DNA from: an uncultured Eubacteriales bacterium
Lineage (GTDB): Bacteria; Bacillota_A; Clostridia; Oscillospirales; Oscillospiraceae
Direction of reading: 5' to 3'
Assembly: GCA_949739085.1 (NCBI GenBank)
Contig: CATIYU010000071.1
Location: 1 to 12,418 of the forward strand
DNA: 12,418 nucleotides
The notes under the pieces: generated by a model
What the model was told of the DNA's origin: nothing
The model's input: only the letters and a program-made list of their open reading frames with translations
Databases searched by the model: none
Program-made: the position numbers and the translations under genes
Shown here: piece by piece, positions 1-7,057 of the stretch
Layout of the letters: each line of letters begins with the position of its first letter
Position numbering within the stretch: position 1 is the stretch's first letter

Positions 1-17
1 ATCCCAGGCTCTTTTTT

Positions 18-88
18 CAGCGGCCATAGACCGCTGTGCGATACACAAGCGCGAACACGTTCTTTGCAATCAGAACCTCAAAGTTCGC
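18..88 (-). other. possible structured trailer downstream of tRNA-Ala
   Basis: Downstream of the tRNA on the minus strand the DNA can fold into two stem-loops. The first pairs GCGAAC with GTTCGC (plus positions 51-56 and 83-88) and encloses a nested 5-bp stem (59-63 with 72-76, 8-base loop). The second pairs 18-23 with 31-36 around a 7-base loop. Neither is followed by a T run on the minus strand, so I do not call a terminator. It may be a processed tRNA 3' trailer, a repeat element or chance. The first 100 bases hold no gene I can support. Confidence 0.25.
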
Positions 89-100
89 CACTTTTGATTT

Positions 101-177
101 TGGTGGACCCGAAGGGGATCGAACCCTCGAACCTCACGGATGCGAACCGTGCGCTCTCCCAGCTGAGCTACGGGCCC
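101..177 (-). tRNA. tRNA-Ala (anticodon CGC)
   Basis: This is a complete 77-base cloverleaf on the minus strand. The acceptor stem pairs GGGCCCG with CGGGTCC and includes the G3:U70 wobble pair, the main identity element of alanine tRNAs. The anticodon stem is CACGG/CCGTG and the loop TTCGCAT places CGC at the anticodon (plus positions 142-144), reading GCG codons. The D stem is GCTC/GAGC, the T loop is TTCGATC, the discriminator base is A, and the CCA end is encoded (101-103). The CGC isoacceptor is an addition to the usual UGC and GGC alanine tRNAs and fits a high-GC genome. It has its own promoter just upstream. Confidence 0.97.
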
Positions 178-212
178 GGATGAAGATTACTCTACTCAGA
201 AATGCGAATATT

Positions 213-241
213 ATTATACCCCAAATTCTGAAATTTGTAAA
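213..241 (-). promoter_or_regulatory. promoter of the tRNA-Ala gene
   Basis: Read on the minus strand, TTTACA (236-241) and a perfect TATAAT (213-218) are separated by exactly 17 bases. This is a strong housekeeping sigma-factor promoter. Transcription should start near 206, about 30 bases before the mature tRNA 5' end. It makes the tRNA independent of the metallopeptidase gene upstream. Confidence 0.88.
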
Positions 242-298
242 GACCTTTTTCTGAACAATCCTAAATATTTTTTCGGCGGCGCTGCCGGGGAGATAGAG

Positions 299-832
299 TC
301 ATTCCCGCAGCAGCGCACGCCGCTCCCGCCAGTCTGGGAGGATCTGGGCGACACAGTCATAAAACGCGGCGCTGTGGTTTTTGTGCCGGATGTGGGCCAG
401 TTCATGGACCACCACATAGTCGATCGCCGCATCTGGGTAGGCCATCAGCCGCCAGGAAAAGCAGATCCGGTTTTTTCCGCTGCAACTGCCAAAGCGCGTC
501 CGGGCCCCGGTGATGCTGATGCCCGCTGGCCGCAGCCCCATGACGGCGCTGTAGTGGGCCACCCGGCCCGGCAGCTCCTCGTGGGCCCGGCGGATGTACG
601 CCGCCTGCTGTTCCGCTGTGGGTTCCGGGTGGGCGGCCCGGCGGGCCTGCTGCTTGGCCATATGGACGGCAATCCACTCCGCATGGGCGGCGGCAAAGGC
701 GTCGATCTGTTTCTGAGAGACACGCAGGGGTGCGCGGACCACCACCCGGCAGTCCGCAGTGATCTCCAGGGCCAGGGTCCGGCGGTTGGAGCGGATGAGC
801 TCGTAGGAAACCGCTGCTTGTTTGCCGTCCAT
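299..832 (-). CDS. YgjP-like (DUF45/COG1451) zinc metallopeptidase, cytosolic
   Basis: The 177-residue product matches the YgjP/DUF45 family, which is related to the SprT-type gluzincins. The zinc motif HELAH lies at residues 143-147 (H143 and H147 bind metal, E144 is the catalytic base). A third histidine follows in the NHS segment at about residue 153. The family signature G-S-C-S and a W-R-L segment precede the motif. There is no signal peptide or membrane segment. I start at the ATG at 832 because AGGAGG lies five bases upstream; a GTG 18 bases earlier in frame has no such site. The upstream alpha-glucosidase gene ends 14 bases before this start, so the two are probably co-transcribed. 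The physiological substrate of this family is not established, and the link to sugar metabolism may be only positional. Confidence 0.9.
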   Translation of the reverse strand: MDGKQAAVSYELIRSNRRTLALEITADCRVVVRAPLRVSQKQIDAFAAAHAEWIAVHMAKQQARRAAHPEPTAEQQAAYIRRAHEELPGRVAHYSAVMGLRPAGISITGARTRFGSCSGKNRICFSWRLMAYPDAAIDYVVVHELAHIRHKNHSAAFYDCVAQILPDWRERRALLRE

Positions 833-846
833 ATGTCCCTCCTGCT

Positions 847-2448
847 TCACTCCAAAATCACGGCCTCCCAGGGCCCCAGGGTCCCGTCAAACTCATTTCG
901 GGGATAGTTGGACCGCACAAGGGCCCCCTGGCAGGCGGTCTGGGCGCTCTGGCTGCTGAAATTCAGGGCCACGGTCAGGCTCTCCCCCATCAGCTCCCGG
1001 CGGTAGGCGAAAACCTGCCGCCCCGCCTCCAGGGGGACGAAGGTCCCCTGCCGCAGAGCGGGCCGCTCCCGCCGCAGGGCGGCGAGGTCCTTATACCAGC
1101 TCCAGATGGAGTCCGGGTCCCCCTCCTGAGCCGCCAGGTTGATTTCGCCGCAGTTGTGGTTGACGCCCAGCCAGGGCCTGCCCCCAGTAAAACCCGCTTG
1201 GGGTCCGCCGTCCCACTGGAAGGGAGTGCGGGCGTTGTCCCGGCTGGTGCGGGAGATAATTTTCCACCGCAGCTTCTGGGGGATGTGGAAGCGCCGCAGA
1301 ACTTTGTCCACGTTCTTGCTCTCCACATCGTTGAGCTGGCGGAGGCGGGTGAAGTCGAAATTCACCATGCCGATCTCCTGTCCCTGGTAGAGGAAGGGCG
1401 TGCCCCGCAGAGTCAGCACCAGAGCGGCCAGCAGTTTGCCGCTCTCCTTCCAGCAGGCGGCGCTGCCGAACCGGGGGATGGACCGGGGCTGGTCGTGGTT
1501 CTCCAGGTAGACCGCGTTCCAGTCCAGCTCCGTCTGCCACTTCACCAGGCAGTCAAAGAATACTTTGGGCCGGAATTTCCGTTTGAACCATTTGATGAAG
1601 TACTGGTCGCACTCCATATGCTGGAAGGAGAAGACCATATCCAGCCCCCGCCGGTCCCGCCCGCACAGGTCCCGGGCCATCTCCGGGGTGACGAACACCG
1701 CCTCTCCCACAGTAAAGGCGTTGTACTCGTCCAGCACCTCCCGCAGCTGCCGGAGAATGCGGTGGGTTTCCTCCAGGGAGAGGTAGTGCTCCAGTCCCGT
1801 GAGGGCCAGCCGCTTTTTGGAGCTGGCGAGGCTGTCCTTCCAGAGGAGGTTGATAACGTCGCAGCGGAACCCGGCCACCCCCTTTTCCAACCAGAACCGG
1901 AGGATGTCCTTCACCTCCTCCAGCACAGCGGGATTGTGGTAGTTGAGGTCCGCCTGACTTCTGGCGAACAGGTGCAGATAGTACTCGCACCGCTCCGGGT
2001 CAAATTCCCAGCAGTCCTCCCCGAAAAAGCCGGTCCAGTTGTTGGGCAGCTCCCCGTTGGGGCCGCCCCGGGCCCAGTAGTAGTAGTCCGCGTAGGGGCT
2101 GGTTCTGTCCCGGCTGGCGCGGAACCAGTAGTGGTCCGTAGAGGTGTGGTTGATGACCAGGTCCATGATGACGCGGATGCCCCGCTTTTTTGCCTCCGCG
2201 ATAAGCCGCTCCATGTCCTCCATAGAGCCGTACTCGGGGTTTATCTCCCGGTAGTCGCTGATATCATAGCCGTTGTCGGCGTTGGGGGACTTATACACCG
2301 GGCTCAGCCAGAGGGCCCCCACTCCCAGCTCCTGTAAGTGGTCCAGGCGGCTGATGATGCCGGGGAGATCCCCGATGCCGTCGCCGTTGGAGTCCTGAAA
2401 GCTGCGGGGGTAGATCTGATAGATTATCGCGTCCTTCCACCACTCCAT
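847..2448 (-). CDS. GH13 alpha-glucosidase, oligo-1,6-glucosidase type
   Basis: This 533-residue enzyme belongs to glycoside hydrolase family 13, probably subfamily 31 (oligo-1,6-glucosidase, dextran glucosidase, trehalose-6-phosphate hydrolase). It releases glucose from short alpha-glucans in the cytosol; there is no signal peptide. Visible are the calcium-site segment DSNGDGIGD (19-27), DLVINH (96-101), the nucleophile D197 in FRCDVIN, the acid E249 in TVGEA, and the transition-state residue D319 in ENHDQ. The valine after the nucleophile is the residue usually linked to alpha-1,6 rather than alpha-1,4 specificity. The segment SRDNARTPFQWD is typical of this subfamily. Length is slightly under the usual 550-560. 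The ATG at 2448 overlaps by one base the stop of a 32-codon ORF (TGATG), with GGAGG ten bases before, so translation is probably coupled. The exact substrate cannot be fixed from sequence alone. Confidence 0.94.
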   Translation of the reverse strand: MEWWKDAIIYQIYPRSFQDSNGDGIGDLPGIISRLDHLQELGVGALWLSPVYKSPNADNGYDISDYREINPEYGSMEDMERLIAEAKKRGIRVIMDLVINHTSTDHYWFRASRDRTSPYADYYYWARGGPNGELPNNWTGFFGEDCWEFDPERCEYYLHLFARSQADLNYHNPAVLEEVKDILRFWLEKGVAGFRCDVINLLWKDSLASSKKRLALTGLEHYLSLEETHRILRQLREVLDEYNAFTVGEAVFVTPEMARDLCGRDRRGLDMVFSFQHMECDQYFIKWFKRKFRPKVFFDCLVKWQTELDWNAVYLENHDQPRSIPRFGSAACWKESGKLLAALVLTLRGTPFLYQGQEIGMVNFDFTRLRQLNDVESKNVDKVLRRFHIPQKLRWKIISRTSRDNARTPFQWDGGPQAGFTGGRPWLGVNHNCGEINLAAQEGDPDSIWSWYKDLAALRRERPALRQGTFVPLEAGRQVFAYRRELMGESLTVALNFSSQSAQTACQGALVRSNYPRNEFDGTLGPWEAVILE

Positions 2449-2546
2449 CAGTCCGCGCCCTCCAGGGATATGAGGTATGCGCCGCCCGCCCCAGCCTGGA
2501 CGGCGGCAGTCCCCAGCAGCATACCGGGCTTCAATTGAAATTTCAT
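2448..2546 (-). CDS. small 32-codon ORF coupled to the glucosidase gene
   Basis: A 32-residue ORF starts at an ATG (2546) preceded by AAGGAGG four bases upstream, the best ribosome binding site in this operon. It ends in TGA that shares its A with the glucosidase start codon. It lies about 40 bases after the predicted transcription start. The N-terminus, MKFQLKPGMLLGTAA, resembles my recollection of the beginning of clostridial family-1 beta-glucosidases (L-K-x-G-M-L-L-G-x-A-T-A), with LEGAD perhaps echoing QIEGGD further on. It could be a relic of a truncated GH1 gene, a real small protein, or simply a translated leader that delivers ribosomes to the glucosidase. No conserved domain fits a chain this short. 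Expression is likely from the signals; function is unknown. Confidence 0.5.
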   Translation of the reverse strand: MKFQLKPGMLLGTAAVQAGAGGAYLISLEGAD

Positions 2547-2567
2547 AGCGCCTCCTTGTCTCGCACG

Positions 2568-2582
2568 GGGCCCTGTTGGCCC
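2568..2582 (-). other. stem-loop at the 5' end of the glucosidase operon mRNA
   Basis: On the minus strand GGGCC and GGCCC pair around a five-base loop. The predicted transcription start near 2585 would put this hairpin at the extreme 5' end of the message, 11 bases ahead of the ribosome binding site. Such 5' hairpins often stabilise mRNA. It does not cover the Shine-Dalgarno sequence. Confidence 0.4.
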
Positions 2583-2585
2583 GCT

Positions 2586-2610
2586 TGTCCCATTGTACGC
2601 CGTCGGGACA
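2586..2610. promoter_or_regulatory. candidate operator: inverted repeat around the -10 box
   Basis: TGTCCC (2586-2591) and GGGACA (2605-2610) form a perfect 6-bp inverted repeat separated by 13 bases. The left arm abuts the -10 box of the glucosidase operon (2592-2597), and the whole repeat spans the transcription start side of the promoter. A dimeric repressor bound here would block polymerase. No regulator gene lies beside it, so the protein is unknown. Confidence 0.4.
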
Positions 2611-2620
2611 GTTTTTTCAA
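2592..2620 (-). promoter_or_regulatory. promoter of the small ORF-glucosidase-metallopeptidase operon
   Basis: On the minus strand TTGAAA (2615-2620) and TACAAT (2592-2597) are 17 bases apart. The start would be near 2585, giving a leader of about 40 bases before the small ORF. No other good promoter appears between here and the metallopeptidase gene. Confidence 0.8.
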
Positions 2621-2697
2621 CTGTTGATTTCGTTCTTTTGATGGCGCCCTCTTAAAGAAGATTTAAGGTTGCCGCCGGTATCAACTTAAAAAATATT

Positions 2698-2713
2698 TGG
2701 TAGTATTTTACCA
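2698..2713. promoter_or_regulatory. palindrome upstream of the glycosyltransferase
   Basis: TGGTA and TACCA pair across six bases in an AT-rich stretch 50 bases before the glycosyltransferase start. This may be an operator or part of the promoter region. Candidate promoter elements nearby (TTGCCG at 2669 with AATATT at 2692, 17-base spacing) are weak, so I do not call a promoter with confidence. Confidence 0.22.
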
Positions 2714-2762
2714 TACTCTTCCTTCAGCCAAAACGGCGCTGTGTGCGGAAAGGAGCTGCGCT

Positions 2763-3992
2763 ATGGATACGATTCTGTTTGCCCTGTCTCTCTGTCTGAA
2801 GGTCTTTACCCTCTACTTCGCGCTGGTGGCGGTGTTCGCCCTGAAGAGGCGGGCGCGCCGCCCCCGCATCGCGCCGGGGATTCGCTTCGCCGTCATTGCC
2901 GCCGCCCGGAACGAGGAGGCGGTCATTGGGAACCTGGTCCGGAGCGTGCTGGAGCAGGACTACCCCAGCGAGCTGCGGGACGTGTACGTGGTCCCCAACA
3001 ACTGCACCGACCGCACCGGGGACGCCGCCCTGGCGGCAGGGGCCCAGCTGCTGCTCTGCCAGGGCCGGGTCTCCGGCAAGGGGGACGCCCTCCGGCAGGC
3101 ATTTGCCCAGCTTATGGACCGCAGCTACGACGCCTTTGTGGTCCTGGACGCGGACAACACCCTCTCCCCGGACTACTTGGCCCGGATGAACGACGCCTTT
3201 GCCGCCGGGGCCATGCTCTGCAAGTCCCGGACCAAGGCCGCCAATCCCACAGCCAGCGGCGTGGCGGGGTGCTATGGCCTCTACAACACCTGCTTTGACC
3301 TCATCTGGAACCGCCCCCGGGCGGCCTGCGGTCTCTCCGCCAAGCTCATCGGCACTGGCTTCGCCCTGCGCCGGGAGGTGCTGGAGGCTCTGGGCGGTTG
3401 GAATACCGCCACCATCGCTGAGGACGCGGAGTTCGCCTCCCAGTGCGCCCAGGCGGGGTTCCGGGTGGAGTGGGTGCCGGAAGCGGTGAACTACGACGAG
3501 GAGCCCACCAGCTTTCTCACCTCTCTGCGCCAGCGCAAGCGGTGGTGCAGCGGCATCATGCAGGTGGCGAGACGCCGTCTGGCCCCGCTTTGGCGGGACA
3601 AGTGCCCCAGCGCCATGCTCCGGTGGGATATGACCATGTTCCTGCTGGCCCCCTTTGCCCAGGCCCTCTCCGGCCTGCTGCTGCTGGCGGGGATTCTGGC
3701 GGGGCTGGGAGAGGCCCTCTTCACGGCAAAACCCCTGCTGGAGAGCCTGCTGCCCATCGCGGCGCCAGCGGTTTTGTACCTGGTTGGCAGTTCCATTCTG
3801 GCGGCGGCGCTGTGTCTGCTGGGGGGCTACGGCCTCCGGGGCATGGCGGGGGCGATTGTGGTGTTCCCCTTCTTTATGGCCTCCTGGCTTCCCCTTGAGG
3901 TGGTCTCTCTATTCAAGGACACCACCACCTGGCAGGCGGTGGCCCACCGGGGCGTCCGGAACAAGCCCGGGACAGCCGTGCGGGCGCCATAA
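2763..3992 (+). CDS. family-2 membrane glycosyltransferase
   Basis: The 409-residue protein is a GT2 (COG1215, cellulose synthase/poly-N-acetylglucosamine synthase-like) enzyme of the cytoplasmic membrane. A membrane segment spans about residues 4-27, followed by a basic stretch. The cytosolic GT-A domain (about 41-275) has the A-A-A-R-N-E-E nucleotide-sugar start, the metal-binding DAD at 129-131, the acceptor-site E220-D221, and the QRKRW motif at 257-261 typical of processive inverting enzymes. Three membrane segments follow at about 291-318, 330-353 and 361-383. I start at the ATG at 2763, with AAGGAG seven bases upstream; a longer ATG reading from 2697 lacks a ribosome binding site and would spoil the N-terminal membrane segment. 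It stands alone, divergent from the glucosidase operon, and ends in a strong terminator. The sugar donor and polymer cannot be told from sequence; an envelope or exopolysaccharide role is an inference. Confidence 0.92.
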   Translation: MDTILFALSLCLKVFTLYFALVAVFALKRRARRPRIAPGIRFAVIAAARNEEAVIGNLVRSVLEQDYPSELRDVYVVPNNCTDRTGDAALAAGAQLLLCQGRVSGKGDALRQAFAQLMDRSYDAFVVLDADNTLSPDYLARMNDAFAAGAMLCKSRTKAANPTASGVAGCYGLYNTCFDLIWNRPRAACGLSAKLIGTGFALRREVLEALGGWNTATIAEDAEFASQCAQAGFRVEWVPEAVNYDEEPTSFLTSLRQRKRWCSGIMQVARRRLAPLWRDKCPSAMLRWDMTMFLLAPFAQALSGLLLLAGILAGLGEALFTAKPLLESLLPIAAPAVLYLVGSSILAAALCLLGGYGLRGMAGAIVVFPFFMASWLPLEVVSLFKDTTTWQAVAHRGVRNKPGTAVRAP

Positions 3993-3993
3993 C

Positions 3994-4036
3994 AAAAAAG
4001 GGACGCGCTCCAGGATTGCCTGGAGCGCGTTTTTTT
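3994..4036. terminator. bidirectional intrinsic terminator
   Basis: A perfect 12-bp stem (4003-4014 with 4019-4030) with an ATTG loop is followed by TTTTTT on the plus strand. It is preceded by AAAAAA (3994-3999), which reads as a T run on the minus strand. It sits between the convergent glycosyltransferase and histidine-phosphatase genes and should stop both transcripts. Confidence 0.95.
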
Positions 4037-4041
4037 ATGGT

Positions 4042-4773
4042 TCAGTCCCGCCGCTGGCCGTCGTTCTGGTAACACTCCCGGAACCGGGCGGAGAAGGCGG
4101 GGGGCTCGCCGCAGCAGTAGAGGTGGGACACATCGCCGAAGGCCAGCACCCGGAAGGAGGCGATTCCTTCCCGGCGCTCCTCGGTGGCCACGGTGGTCAC
4201 CGAAGAAGGGGCGGCGCAGAGGCCGTGCCAGAGGGGCATAGGGGAGACGTTCAGCAGGTGGCTGAGCAGCACGCACTCCACGCCGAAGTGGCAGAAGAGG
4301 ACGGCCGTGCCGTTGTTGGCCTCTGCGGCCTGATAGCAGCGGCCCTGCCGCCGGTAGCCGTGGCGCTCCAGGAGCTGGTCAAGGCCCTGGACCACCTGGT
4401 CGTACTCCTCCTTCACATGTCCCTCCGCCATTACCTCCTGGAGGAACCACTGGTCCGGGTGGAAGAACCGGGCGTCCGCCGTCCAGTCCTGGGGGAGCCA
4501 GTCCCAGGCCACCGTCTCCCGGCCTCCGGCGTCCGGGCGGCGGATGGGGGCGTGGAATTCCCGCAGCCAGGGGCACTCCTCCGCCAGACGGCCCATCTTT
4601 TTCAGGGTGAGAGAGGCGGTGTCCCTGGCCCGGCCCAGAGGGGAGGTGTAGAAAGCGTCCACGTCCAGCTGTGCCAGGCGTTCCGAGAGGAGCTCCGCCT
4701 CCCGCCAGCCCTTTTCCGTGAGGGAATCCACGGCGTAGTCCGGGTCTCCGTGGCGTACAATCAACAGTTTCAT
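4042..4773 (-). CDS. histidine phosphatase superfamily protein (phosphoglycerate-mutase-like)
   Basis: The 243-residue cytosolic protein has the RHG motif at residues 7-9, with H8 as the phosphate-accepting histidine. It also has SPLGRARDTA (44-53) with conserved R48, a conserved E72 region, and the second catalytic histidine H162 in CHFG. These are the four catalytic-pocket elements of the branch-1 histidine phosphatases (CobC/PhoE/GpmB-like). It could dephosphorylate a small metabolite; the sequence does not say which. The insert at about 75-150 is longer than in the smallest members. The start is the ATG at 4773, followed directly by MKLLIVRHG. AAGGAG lies about 14 bases upstream, an unusually wide spacing, just after the stop of the SLH-protein gene. 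The 18-base gap suggests one operon and coupled translation. Confidence 0.92.
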   Translation of the reverse strand: MKLLIVRHGDPDYAVDSLTEKGWREAELLSERLAQLDVDAFYTSPLGRARDTASLTLKKMGRLAEECPWLREFHAPIRRPDAGGRETVAWDWLPQDWTADARFFHPDQWFLQEVMAEGHVKEEYDQVVQGLDQLLERHGYRRQGRCYQAAEANNGTAVLFCHFGVECVLLSHLLNVSPMPLWHGLCAAPSSVTTVATEERREGIASFRVLAFGDVSHLYCCGEPPAFSARFRECYQNDGQRRD

Positions 4774-4791
4774 GCCGTATTTCCGCGCTCC

Positions 4792-6954
4792 TTATAGTGT
4801 GGGCTGCTGCCGCCGCATCAGGTTGTAGAGCATCACTGCGGCCTCGGCCCTGGTGGCGGCGCGGTCCCCTTGGAAGCTGCCGTTGACAACGCCCAAGCCC
4901 TGGGCCAGGGCGGCGTAGCCCAGCAGCTCCGGGGGGATCTCCTCCCGGTCGGCGAGGGAACAGGTGAAGATCCCCTGGAGGTTGGCGGCGGCGCTGTATC
5001 CGGCGCAGTCCAGCAGCATTTTTACCGCCTCGCCCCGGGTAAGGATTTTATCCTCCTGGCGCTGGCTGGGCCGCAGGATGCCCAGGCTGTAGGCCCGGCG
5101 GTAGAGACTGTCCACGTCCTCCCCGTCGAAGAGGTACCCGTCCGCGCTGGCAAGCAGAGCGGCCATATCCAGCTGGGTCAGCTGCTCCCGGGGGCGGCAG
5201 GCCCCGCCGGACCAGCCGATGCCGTAGGCCGCCAGGGCCTCGATCTGCGCCTTGGCCCAGTGGCCGTCCAGGTCGTTGTAAGAAATGCCCGGCTCGCTGC
5301 CCATATCCCGCCAAACCGGCTCGCCGGTTTTGGCGTCCACGCCCAGGCAGGACTGTCCCTCCGGCTCCTCCAGGGCGTAGGAAAGCTTCAGGGTGTAGAA
5401 ATAGCTATAGCCCATCTCCAGCAGGCGGGCGGCGGTCTCCCCGTGACTCAGGTCCAGCTTTACGGGCACGGCGCGGTAGGCCAGGGGCAGGCTGTAGTGG
5501 CGGAACCAGGCTTCCAGGGCGGCGTCCCCGTCCAGGATGCCCTCGGGGCTGCCGAAGGTCACGCCCTCGGTCCAGGAGCGGTCCAGGCCGCTGATGGAGC
5601 CGTCAGAGGCGTCCACCGACACCCGCAGGCTGTTTTCCGGGAAGAAGAAACCGTTGGTCTTCTGGGCATAGGCAAAGCTGTGGGCGGCTTCCCGGCCGCC
5701 GTCCCAGGGGGCGCTGCTGTAGAGCTCCGCAGAGGCAAATTCCGCGCCCCATAGCTCCGCCAGGAAGGCTTCGCCAATCTCCCGGGCCTGCTGCTCGCTG
5801 ACGGACGCCTTGCGCTCCTCCTCATAGGGGATAGAGGAGTACACTGAGAGGAGTCCGGCGGTGCGGGCGTCGCAGACCACGTTCCGCCGCCAGACCCCAG
5901 CAGCGTCCTTGCGGGTGTAGGAGAGCCGGGCGGAGACGCCGCCGGTCTCCTGGTTCAGGCTGTAGCTGGCGGAGGCCAGAGTATATTTCTCCAGGCCCAG
6001 GGCGGAAATTTCCCGCAGCTTTTTGTCTAGGGCTTCCTTGTTCAGCACGCCCTCCAGCTTGGAAACGCCTTCCAGCTCCGCCTGGGAGAGTCCGCCGGCG
6101 TCCAGGGCGGCAGATTCCGGCGCGGCGGCGTTGCCGTCTCCGGCGCTGAAGTTCCCGCCGCCGTGTTCACTCTTGCTGGCAGCCTGGTAGAGCTCGGTCA
6201 GGTTCACTAGCTTCCCGGTCTGGGCGTCCACATAGTACTGGTCCCCACTCTCCGGCAGATAGCGCAGGCAGGCTGTGGCGCTGTCCTGGTCCAGGACGTA
6301 CTCCAGGCGCAGAGCCAGGGTGTCCCGCAACAGCTTCCCGGCCTCCTCCGCTCCGCTGGCGGGCTTGGCGGAGGGCACGCCCCCTGTCACGCTGCCTTCC
6401 AGGCTGTCCCGGTTAAACCGGGTCACCTTCCCGTCGCTGCCCCGCACGGTGAGGGAGAAGCTGAGGGGGGAGGGCAGGCCGTTGAGCAGCACCGTGCCGC
6501 TGAAGCGGAGGGTTTTGGTGTTCAGACGGCCGCTGCTGTTTTCCGAGAAGGCGGCGGTCTCCAGGGGCGCGTCCAGCACCCTCTTGAGGAAGTTCTCCGC
6601 GATGTCCCGGGCCTCCTCCTGGCCGGCGGCGGGGAAGGCGGGCGGGAACTCCCGGTCCAGGCGGCTCGCGCCGGTTTCGTTGAAGCTGTAGCTGAGCACC
6701 TTGCCGTCCTCGGAGGCGGTGACGGAGATGCTGTCCTCCTCACGGCTCCAGTTCAGCTCCCACACCGGGGCCAGCTCGTTTTCCCATAGCTCTCCGGAGA
6801 AGGACGTGTACTCGTCCCCAATGCCCAGCGTCCTTTTGACCTTGGCGGTCACCTTGGCCAGGCGCTGGTCTGTGCCGCCGTTCGAGGCCGCGGCGGGGAC
6901 CCCCAGGGTCAGCAGCATCACGGCGGAGAGAAGCAGGCTCGCAAATCGTTTCAT
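4792..6954 (-). CDS. secreted YcdB/YcdC-repeat protein with SLH cell-wall anchor
   Basis: This 720-residue surface protein begins with a signal peptide (residues 1-24, MKRF, hydrophobic core, cleavage after AAA). There is no lipobox cysteine. Residues about 30-550 carry repeated PepSY-like units of the YcdB/YcdC kind, seen as short strand-turn motifs: YVDAQTGKLV (241-250), CDARTAGLL (361-369), VSVDASDGSI (445-454) and LGVDAKTGEPV (537-547). The C-terminal 160 residues are three SLH repeats. The first starts at YNDLDGHWAKAQIEAL (559-574), the second ends with the degenerate LTRGEAVKML, and the third ends with the canonical TRAEAAVMLYNLM (701-713). SLH domains bind secondary cell-wall polymer, so the protein is probably held on the wall. 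GAGGAGGA seven bases before the ATG fixes the start. The role of the YcdB/YcdC part is not known. It precedes the histidine phosphatase in an apparent operon. Confidence 0.92.
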   Translation of the reverse strand: MKRFASLLLSAVMLLTLGVPAAASNGGTDQRLAKVTAKVKRTLGIGDEYTSFSGELWENELAPVWELNWSREEDSISVTASEDGKVLSYSFNETGASRLDREFPPAFPAAGQEEARDIAENFLKRVLDAPLETAAFSENSSGRLNTKTLRFSGTVLLNGLPSPLSFSLTVRGSDGKVTRFNRDSLEGSVTGGVPSAKPASGAEEAGKLLRDTLALRLEYVLDQDSATACLRYLPESGDQYYVDAQTGKLVNLTELYQAASKSEHGGGNFSAGDGNAAAPESAALDAGGLSQAELEGVSKLEGVLNKEALDKKLREISALGLEKYTLASASYSLNQETGGVSARLSYTRKDAAGVWRRNVVCDARTAGLLSVYSSIPYEEERKASVSEQQAREIGEAFLAELWGAEFASAELYSSAPWDGGREAAHSFAYAQKTNGFFFPENSLRVSVDASDGSISGLDRSWTEGVTFGSPEGILDGDAALEAWFRHYSLPLAYRAVPVKLDLSHGETAARLLEMGYSYFYTLKLSYALEEPEGQSCLGVDAKTGEPVWRDMGSEPGISYNDLDGHWAKAQIEALAAYGIGWSGGACRPREQLTQLDMAALLASADGYLFDGEDVDSLYRRAYSLGILRPSQRQEDKILTRGEAVKMLLDCAGYSAAANLQGIFTCSLADREEIPPELLGYAALAQGLGVVNGSFQGDRAATRAEAAVMLYNLMRRQQPTL

Positions 6955-7057
6955 ACTGGTTCCTCCTCATCATCAAAAATAGGGAATTCACTTCCTTAGA
7001 CGCAGGAAAAGGCGGTATGTTCCTTCTGTTGGAAAATCTGGGATAAAAACTCTCTGT

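Noticed and set aside
1..17. CCCAGGC followed by six T at the window edge, as the end of a terminator from a plus-strand gene
   Set aside because: The left arm of the stem would lie outside the window, so it cannot be tested here.
36..254. A 72-codon open frame on the plus strand across the tRNA
   Set aside because: It reads through the antisense of tRNA-Ala and has no ribosome binding site; such frames are a common annotation artefact.
274..289. GC-rich hairpin after the metallopeptidase gene as its terminator
   Set aside because: On the minus strand the stem is followed by AAAAAA rather than T, so it does not fit an intrinsic terminator.
1156..2337. A 393-codon open frame opposite the glucosidase gene
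   Set aside because: It is the antisense mirror of conserved GH13 motifs, without start signals or a recognisable domain.
3655..4797. A 380-codon frame running from the glycosyltransferase through the terminator and over the histidine phosphatase
   Set aside because: It crosses a strong terminator and overlaps two well-supported genes in other frames.
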